Shown piece by piece: positions 57,420 through 64,000 of a stretch of DNA of 64,000 bases. A program made the translations under genes and the position numbers. How positions within the stretch are numbered: position 1 is the first letter of the stretch; each line of letters starts with the position of its first letter. The notes under the pieces were generated by a model, which made no database searches, had not been told where the DNA came from, and worked only from the letters and a program-made list of their open reading frames with translations. The DNA is from Daedaleopsis sinensis (Eukaryota; Basidiomycota; Agaricomycetes; Polyporales; Polyporaceae). The stretch spans positions 3,782,001 through 3,846,000 of the forward strand of contig CM066303.1 of the NCBI GenBank assembly GCA_033807695.1, in the 5' to 3' direction.

Positions 57420-58183
57420 GAGAGGACATATACCACCAAACGTGATGGGGGTGTACACGAGTGCATCAGAGCTCTTGTTTTCCGTGGCTGCTAGACCTTG
57501 CGCGAGGTGGAACGAGAGGCAGAGCTAGACCTTCACAGGGAGGTTCGTGAGCACCGGAAGAGGATACGAGTCATGGAGAGAAGCTCACATTGCCATGTCT
57601 GATTAGGGCACGGGGCCAAGATTACGTGAGGTGCATCGGGACGTGCGCATCATCCGCGTCGCAGTGGTGAGCGGGGGAGGACTGCGTGGTGACTGACCAT
57701 CACATCCCCGAAAGGATAGCGTGGACGAGCCCAGGAAACGGGAGTGCGCGGGGAGAACTGAATCCGGGCCCAGAGTCGAGGAATGTGGTCCGTCGGAAGT
57801 TCCAGTCAGGAGTAGGATACCGGGAGGTAGCTGCAGAGAATAGTGCAGCGGTTATTAGTCTGATATCGTTGACTGCCATTGTTTATGCAGGATCAACGTT
57901 CGACCGACCTTGAAGAAACTTGGCTCGAATTCAACTGGAGGGCTCTTGACGGAGAGACATGCGAGGGCGTCGATGCGTGGTCCCATCCAAGTCAGCGGGT
58001 AGGACTATCCTCGGAGGTCAGAGACAGAGGCGGTTTTCGGTGGTCAGGACAGAGAGCGGGCCTCGGGCGGTCCCCTATGGTCGGAATAGAGTGGGTGGGG
58101 CTAGGGTTGGCGGTCGCAACAGGCACTCGAGCGGTGCGACGACTTGGCTGAGACCCCCGAGCATTACAGCGTGGTTGAGAATT
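57420..58183. repeat. Partial block d followed by block k, copy 2
   Basis: Positions 57440-57600 resemble block d (gtacacgagtgcat then cttgttttccgtggctgc). Positions 57640-58140 match 50785-51170 (gtcgcagtggtgagcggggg; ccaagtcagcgggtagg). Confidence 0.6.
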
Positions 58184-58417
58184 TTGCGAGTCTACACTCA
58201 GTGTCTTCCAATTCTGACAGATGGCACGTCGAAGCGACAAACACAGTATATGATAAATGTAAGAATCATATGGCCCCTCGGGATGCTGAGTGTGGATGCC
58301 TTGAGCCACTCCCACAAGGTCCATGCACAAGTCGGATGTACCTGTATTGCGTTCTGGGTCAAATTCTAGAGACTCGTTGAGTCGATCTGCCCATTTGTGT
58401 GTCTCCGTGTCCTTCAT
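58184..58417 (-). pseudogene. DUF6535 type I fragment
   Basis: The minus strand encodes KDTETHKWADRLNESLEF then SDLCMDLVGVAQ and LCLSLRRAICQNWKTLS. This aligns with the end of exon 4 of the intact genes (KDCIQDTDIAEWAYQLESSL, SDMCMDLVSVSQ). Only about 78 residues remain, and both sides are other repeat sequence. Confidence 0.75.
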
Positions 58418-59049
58418 GTAGTCCCTTACGGTTCCGCCCCGCCTCCTCCTTCTTCATCTTGTAGAAGTTTGCTTCCCGCGACGTGCAGGCCGGCGTCGTG
58501 CAGGCCGAAGAACACGGAGACGTATACGCTGCGAGTGGAGTGCTTCGTCTCAAGTGCTCCGTTCGCAATGACGTCTTCGTACTCGCGTTGCGCGTGCGGA
58601 GCTTCGACGGTGTCGTCCTCGGCGCGCAGGCGGCCGAAGAGACCCTACGTCACTAAACACGACGCACCGATGCACCACTGCGCGAACAGCAGCCGATCTG
58701 GTGGCTTCAGGGCAGAAGGGTGGGGAGGGAAGCACACCGCAAATGTTCGGGCTGGTGTCCTGTAGCGAGCGGCGAGGTGAGCCCCCGTGAAGATCGTAAG
58801 AGGTCTCGATGGAGCCGTCGACACAGCCGAGAAGCGTATAGAGCTCCGAGCAGGGGAAGGGGGGGAGGAAACGGTAATCCGCCGCTGGTTCGTCAGGCTG
58901 TGTTGTCGAGCGCGGATAGCCGTATCAAACGAGAGTGGTGGGAACCAAGAAATGTCGGAATGCCCGCGAGAATCATCAGGATATTAACGTGGGCTGGAGA
59001 CGTTGTGTGTGGGGGTAATACGGAGTCCATGCTGCTGAGAACGGGATGC
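58418..59049. repeat. Repeat shared with 45549-45960, decayed
   Basis: Shared words are cagcagccgatct, gcaagcacaccg-type and gcgagcggcgaggtgag. Minus-strand frames such as KHSTRSVYVSVFFGLHDAG look protein-like but are interrupted. I recognise no family. Confidence 0.4.
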
Positions 59050-60505
59050 AGCTGAGCGCGGACGAACGAACATACCGTACTTTATGGGAGTGGATGTGCA
59101 GTAAGCCGCTAGGTGTCAGGTGTACACGATCGAGTGAAGGTTCTCGTTTGCGGGGGCTATCAGGTCTTGCGCGAGTGGGAAAGAAGGCGCGACCTGGAAA
59201 TTCACGGTGTCAGACGATACGAGTCGTGAACGGATCGCATAGGGCAGGAGTCAGGCGTAGAGTACAAGAGAGTCGTCCAGATGGCACTCTGCGTATGCTA
59301 GGCGGAATTCTCATGCATACCGCTGGCACAGAAACCACACGAGGCAGATGCAACATCGAGCATTCGTGTTCGAAGCGAAAAGACGGGCGAGACGAGGGAC
59401 AGGAGTAAACACTGGCAGCGTGTGGGGTGAATCTAGACGCTGCGGATACATAACTTACCTGGCGAACGGGCACATAACCGTGAGCTGTACTCCAGTAGTA
59501 CCGAAGAAGCCTCAGGGAGCAAAGCGCATAGGGATAGTCAGAAGAGAGACGCGTCGAGTGCGCGCAAGGCAGTGGCGAGGGGGCAGACCCAGGGTAGAGC
59601 AATCAGAACAAGGCGAAGACAAGAGGTCTGGATGAGCAGAGCAGTAGACAGCAGCAGCGTGAGGAGGACCAAGGATAGAGACGAGGATGAAGGAGGAGGA
59701 GCAGTCTGCAGGCGCCCTGGTCTTGTTTTGGCGCTTGCGGCAGAATCGATGACGCGCATCCAGACGCGGGCGCTCTCACTCATTCTCTCGTTCTCGTCTC
59801 CGCCGCCGCTGCATGCATCCTCTCTAGATGCGCTCTCCCTCCGAGTCTGTGCGCTACCGGTGCCAGTCGACTCCCCTGCCCCTGTGCAACGCACCCTGCG
59901 CGTCCGCTCAAACCTGCGCCTGCCCGGTCCCCGCCCTCTCAGAAAGGACGCAAATGTGTAGTCCGGTTGAACGGCAGCGAAAGGGCGATTCGAGGGATGT
60001 ATAGTGTACGAGGGGTATGGTCCACAGGTGACTCCCTACTTCTGCATTCGCCGCTACACGAGGTCCGATAAACTGTGGTGCATCCCCGTCAAGATGCGCT
60101 CCGTGTGCATACTGCCGCTCATGCACCCACCGTACGTTTCCTCTCTGCTTAGGGTCTAGAAAGCGCGTCCTGGACGAGCGTTTGGCACGTGTTAATCCCT
60201 GAGACACCAATACGATCCCACCACAGACTAGTCCGAAGACCACGCCGCCGTATTGGAGACAGCGCACACGTCTGATGCCCGCAAACTTGGGGCTGCGCTG
60301 TCTTGCACGCCCCCAGGCCCACCTGTCCAATGCGCTCCATGCGCATGACATCGTTCGGCGGCTCCCTGGTGGTCATCCAATCCGCTCGCTGTGCGCATGT
60401 TAGATGCGCTCTATGCGCTTGAACGCCTGCCGTGCCCATCCGACCCACCAGTGCGTCCTCAACGCGGGTCGTCCTCTTCCCTCATCAGATGCTCTTTCAA
60501 ATTAC
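59050..60505. repeat. Array blocks d and e, last copy
   Basis: Block d landmarks are at 59060-59290. The block e start (cctgcgcctgcccggtcc) is at 59920, and atgcgctccatgcgcatgac-type words are at 60329 and 60403. The block breaks off near ctctttcaaatta at about 60500, where unique sequence begins. Confidence 0.65.
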
Positions 60506-60524
60506 CAGCACCATGGGGCAGTTT

Positions 60525-60540
60525 CCGCCGGATCCGGCGG
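60525..60540. repeat. Perfect 16-bp palindrome ccgccggatccggcgg
   Basis: A self-complementary 16-mer followed directly by two more ggcgg words (60546-60562). It marks the edge between the array and the unique right end. Its role is unknown. Confidence 0.7.
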
Positions 60541-61866
60541 ACTTCCGGCGGATGATGGCGGATACCAGGCACGGGGGAGGAGGAGGCGGGTGGGCGGTGA
60601 TGGATTGATGGAGGACTCGAGCAGCGCGGGAATGATGTCATAGGACTCACTTTGCCTCTCCCTTCTCCTCCTCCTCTTCCTCAGAGCGTCTCTCAAAATC
60701 CTGGTGTCCTTTACGAGCCCTTCTCGCATTCCTTAAGGTGTCTACGTGCATGCCAGGCATGTCTAGCAGGAGTCAGTACCACCAGCAAATGCTCTATCGC
60801 GCGACCTGTGTCCATGCTGCTATGCACGGTACGATGCTACCCAACAGGTTTTACACATTCCTGCGAACTTGTTGAATATATCGACGTGCAATGTCAAGTT
60901 TGTGCCGATACCTCGCCAACGTCCACATCGCAGCATTCCGTCTGATAGTACCATCGCCGTACAAGGTGCGTGGACTACGTTTCCTAGGTCTAAGGGATTA
61001 GTGCTTAAGTGATTCGAACTCTTTCACTCAATCGTGTTTCCCTCGCACTTGACTCCAAGGATCGGATTAGTCCAGGATGGTCTCCTACTTTCTCGGCGTC
61101 CTAACAGTAAGTGCTTAAGTGATTCAATGTTTGAACGAACGAATCTCATCCCCCTCGCACTACTCCCAAAGGACCTGTGTCGACCGAACTAGACATCCGT
61201 AGTGATGCACCCGCCTCCAACTCGCAGTATAAGTATTGAGGCTGCATAGTGAGTAGCATCAGTAGCTCCTTCACCATGTCCGATACCCTGTATAGTCCTC
61301 GCTACTCACTCATCCGTCCGGGTACCGGATTGCCATCAGTAGTCGGCCGTAGTGCGCTCATCACCTCGATGCAGTTAAGTGACTCCAGTTGTCGCTTAAG
61401 CGCCTCAACTGCGAGTGTTGCTTAAGGCCAATGGGCACCCATGTCTTGTGGCAGATCGTGGATATGACCATGCAACTTGGTCGTCCAACTGCGACAGAGT
61501 ACATATACGTACTTTCAATCGCAACGCGCAAGCACGCTGTAACGGCGAGGTATGTAGTAGTATCTAGATCTCATCCGTCACCCTCAGCAAACTTATAGAC
61601 GTTGGTTAGCTCAGGAACCTGTGGACATACCAACAGGGCCCGCCGTTTGGACACTGGCTTCCTTAAGTGCGCCATCTATGCCTTAAGGGCTTTATACCTC
61701 TCTCTTCTACTTTGACATTGTTAGCGTGACAACGCTGACTTCTGAAGTGTGCGTCATCAATGGGATGACCTTATTTCACAGCCATTGCCCTCTAGTACCG
61801 TAAAATGGATAAGTCTTTCCTCCTCGATCATCTGATTACATGCTGAGCTTTAACACGATCGTCGCA
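60541..61866. other. Intergenic stretch with two direct repeats
   Basis: The word agtgcttaagtgattc starts two related repeats of about 65 bases (61001-61068 and 61110-61182). Several further ttaag words occur at 61373-61430 and 61660-61690. No gene is convincing; a 97-codon frame at 60652 has chance-like composition. Confidence 0.5.
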
Positions 61867-61874
61867 ATATATAG
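61867..61874 (+). promoter_or_regulatory. TATA box
   Basis: atatatag lies 55 bases before the ATG at 61929. Confidence 0.45.
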
Positions 61875-61928
61875 GACCACGGGTTCTGACCTAATATTCC
61901 CTGCTCTCACACATCCCCCACTCGTGCT

Positions 61929-62608
61929 ATGTCCAGCTCCTCCGACGGCGACTTCTCCACCATCCTCTCTCACCTCAAGCCATGCCCTTCCTGTGAGAGC
62001 GGTTGGATCAGTGTCCCTCTCATGTGTCACGGCTCAAACGATCTCAAACACAAGTTCTGGTGGTACGAGTTGGTGAGTTACGCTTGTCGTGTTCCAACTC
62101 ATCCCCCCGAGCCGCTCGTCAAACGTCGTACTCCGCTGCTATCTAGTGCATCAACAACGTGCAGCCTGCTGTGAACGCCTGCAAGTACATCCGATGGCGC
62201 AAAGACATCAAGATGGGCCGCGAGGGTAGAGATCAAGCTCGCGTGCAGAGTTGCAACGGTCCGGGGTGTCGTGGTAGCGGTGCTGGGGGTCGCAAGGTCA
62301 ACGCCGACTGCTTTTTCGGGTTCTGCAAGGCTTGCTGTGTGTCCACGCACGCAAAGTACCCCACTCTGCGGCAATGTCGTGTCTCGGACCACAAGAAGGG
62401 CGCCAAGGTCAAGAGCACGAAGCGTAAATGCCTGTTTCTCCGTACACCCGCAGCCGTTGACATGTATTATACACTCTCAGGTCGACGCTTATCCCCCAAT
62501 CCGGACGAAGATGATGCGGATATAGCAGAAGAACCGGTCCTCGGGGACGCGAGCGATGACGAGGTGGAGATCGCTCTCAACGGCGGGCCTTTGCCAAGTC
62601 ATCAGTAA
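61929..62608 (+). CDS. GRF-like zinc-finger protein, 201 residues
   Basis: The exons are 61929-62072 and 62147-62608, with a 74-nt intron. Residues 18-68 read C-P-x-C ... C-H-G-x-N ... W-W-Y-E-L-C ... A-C-K-Y-I-R-W. This has the order and ending aromatic-Trp of GRF zinc fingers, which bind single-stranded nucleic acid in proteins such as topoisomerase III and NEIL3. A second cluster at about residues 84-126 (SCNGPGC, NADCFFGFCKACC, then C and H) looks like another zinc module common in uncharacterised mushroom proteins. The tail is acidic (NPDEDDADIAEEPV). There is no enzyme domain, so it would be a stand-alone binding protein or the start of something larger. The GRF call is from the pattern, not a search. 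Confidence 0.7.
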
Positions 62609-62775
62609 TTTCCCACATTTCTGAAAGTATCTGATACAGACGTTTCAGATGTTTTCAGACACACTTCAGACATTTTCAGATCATTCAGACAACTTACCTT
62701 CAGACATCGGTCTGAAGAGCTTCAGATATCGTTTATAGCACGCGGTCAGACCTTTCAGACCTATCAGAGGGTTCA
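62609..62775. repeat. Cluster of ttcagac words
   Basis: About eleven copies of ttcaga(c/t) or tcaga on the + strand plus one inverted copy (ggtctgaag) occur within 160 bp, spaced irregularly 8-18 bases apart. It overlaps the 3' region of the gene ending at 62608. It resembles the word cluster at 24052-24231 in layout, but with a different word. Confidence 0.7.
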
Positions 62776-62866
62776 TCCCACCGCGACTGTGTAGTAGAAT
62801 GGCGGTCGGCGTGTATTGCGGTCGTGCTACCAGTGGGATATGTATCAATCGAGCATGTATATATGT

Positions 62867-64000
62867 CTACTCAATAGCATACAGCTCGTCAGCATCCGAA
62901 GGCACCATGGGAGGAGAACTACTTCGTTCCCGGATGTGGAAGCGGTTGGGCCCCGGGTGTGGCATACTCGGGTGTTCCTCTTCGTCGACACCAATGAGCT
63001 TGCTGGCGCTCTCGAAGACGCGATCGAGACGGTGCGGCTTCTCGACCAGCAGTTGCTCGATGGTCGTTTCACGCCAGAGCCCTGTAAGTGCTCCAGCCTG
63101 CTTGCGCGAGAACATCTTCTGGGCGATGCCCTTGCGATGATCGCCTGTATACCACGCAAATGCGCGCTGGACCTGTGTGCTGATCGTGAGTGAGCGTTCA
63201 CGGGTATGCGTTAAATGTACGTACTGCGGCTGCAGCGAGCGCGAGAGCTCCTACAGGGCGCCACTGTGGACCTGTGTCCGGGACAAGCATATCGTCGTTG
63301 TGGTCCAGAACGGAGTCAGAGATCGCGCTGAGGTGATATGCCACGGTTTTGAGAATAAACTCGGAATGGAACTGGTTCCGGGCTTCGGTAGGCTGTCGTT
63401 GTGTGAGTAAGTTTGTACGGAAACACGCATAGGTGATTGAGGAGGCTGGCATACATCTGTAACGTTGGGGCTGCCAAAGAAAGCTGCGCCGCCCAGTTTC
63501 ATGGCGTCACAGAGCCACCTCTGAATGGCAGCGTTGGAACGGTCTGACTCGGGCATCTTCTCGTCTTCAGCGCGGACGTTCATCCACGTGCGTACGGAGC
63601 GGTTCGCGGATTTCTGGAAGCCACTCCGCCACTCATAGGCCTCTTGACGGCACTACAAACGAGGGATAGGGGGTGGGACACTGTATGATCTACTACGCGA
63701 CTGAATATATAGACGTACCCATCTATAGATGACGTCCTTCTTCTTCAGGATGTGGTGCCGCTCCGGGAACACGATGTCGAGGAAGTATTGAACGATCTTG
63801 ATATAGTCGTCAAACGTGTCGTTGCTGAGGGACCAGGGATTGTCTTGAACACCGAGGTACTCGCGTATTGCAGGCATCACCTGAGTTTTCACTCGAGGCT
63901 TTGCCCACGTCGGAAGGAGTTCGAAGCGAATCGACTTGCTGCTATCTTCGGGGTCTGAATCTCCCTCACTGTTGGTCTCCTTCGGAAGCGGCTGCGGCTG
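62867..64000 (-). CDS. Unknown protein, 3' four exons (5' end outside window)
   Basis: The exons are 64000-63719 (partial), 63652-63455, 63392-63225 and 63172-62867. Introns of 66, 62 and 52 nt keep frame. The visible product is over 300 residues. It begins with an acidic/Ser-rich part, then RFELLPTWAKPRVKTQVMPA and GVQDNPW (about 63900-63820). A conserved-looking core follows, with FHSEFILKTVAYHLSAI and PVGALALAAAAVQRAFAWYTG. The tail is Ser/Pro/charged. This resembles a large family of uncharacterised mushroom proteins (DUF6532-like in layout), but I am not sure of the assignment. There is no signal peptide or membrane helix in the visible part. The frames are open and splice sites clean, so it is probably functional. 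Confidence 0.75.

Noticed and set aside
60652..60945. A 97-codon open frame on the + strand
   Set aside because: It is proline/serine-rich with scattered cysteines, has no splice or promoter context, and starts in a pyrimidine run, so it looks like chance.

Overview
The window is nuclear DNA from a filamentous basidiomycete, most likely an Agaricomycete of the polypore type. The evidence is introns of about 47-75 nt with GT-AG ends, GC-rich codons, two genes of the DUF6535 membrane-protein family, and transposon types common in mushrooms: a BED-finger hAT, a Plavaka/CACTA-like transposase and a Ty3/gypsy element. I recognised no rRNA, tRNA, CRISPR or telomere repeat.

Most of the window is a decayed array of a large repeat unit. 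Read along the + strand the blocks recur as i/j - DUF6535 type I gene (minus) - b - f - g/h - DUF6535 type II copy (minus) - a - c - d - e. The two best-kept neighbouring units, anchored on the DUF6535 starts at 28890 and 44000, are about 15.1 kb apart. Most copies are clearly diverged. Three tracts (1132-1290, 1484-2411 and 3281-5479) are nearly identical to 35006-36915 (after removing an insertion) and 37752-39950. In this decaying sequence two six-exon DUF6535 genes remain fully open (26357-28890 and 41475-44000). Three type II copies and one fragment are broken.

A transposon nest (5480-about 19864) interrupts the array. It holds a truncated hAT transposase gene (minus), a three-exon unknown gene (7861-9239), the end of a gypsy integrase (9468-10271), three compact minus-strand genes (10722-14447), a polypurine tract plus LTR-like sequence (14518-15374), and a broken Plavaka-like transposase gene (16190-19519) with a 501-bp hAT-type MITE inside one intron. 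The three antisense genes lie between the integrase end and the LTR, so they may be an accessory cassette of the retroelement. This is the most unusual layout in the window.

Unique sequence reappears near the right end: a secreted cysteine-rich protein gene (56396-56986), a GRF-like zinc-finger gene (61929-62608) and a four-exon minus-strand gene running off the window edge (62867-64000). Exon boundaries were placed by hand from GT-AG signals, frame continuity and agreement between paralogues. No transcript evidence was available.
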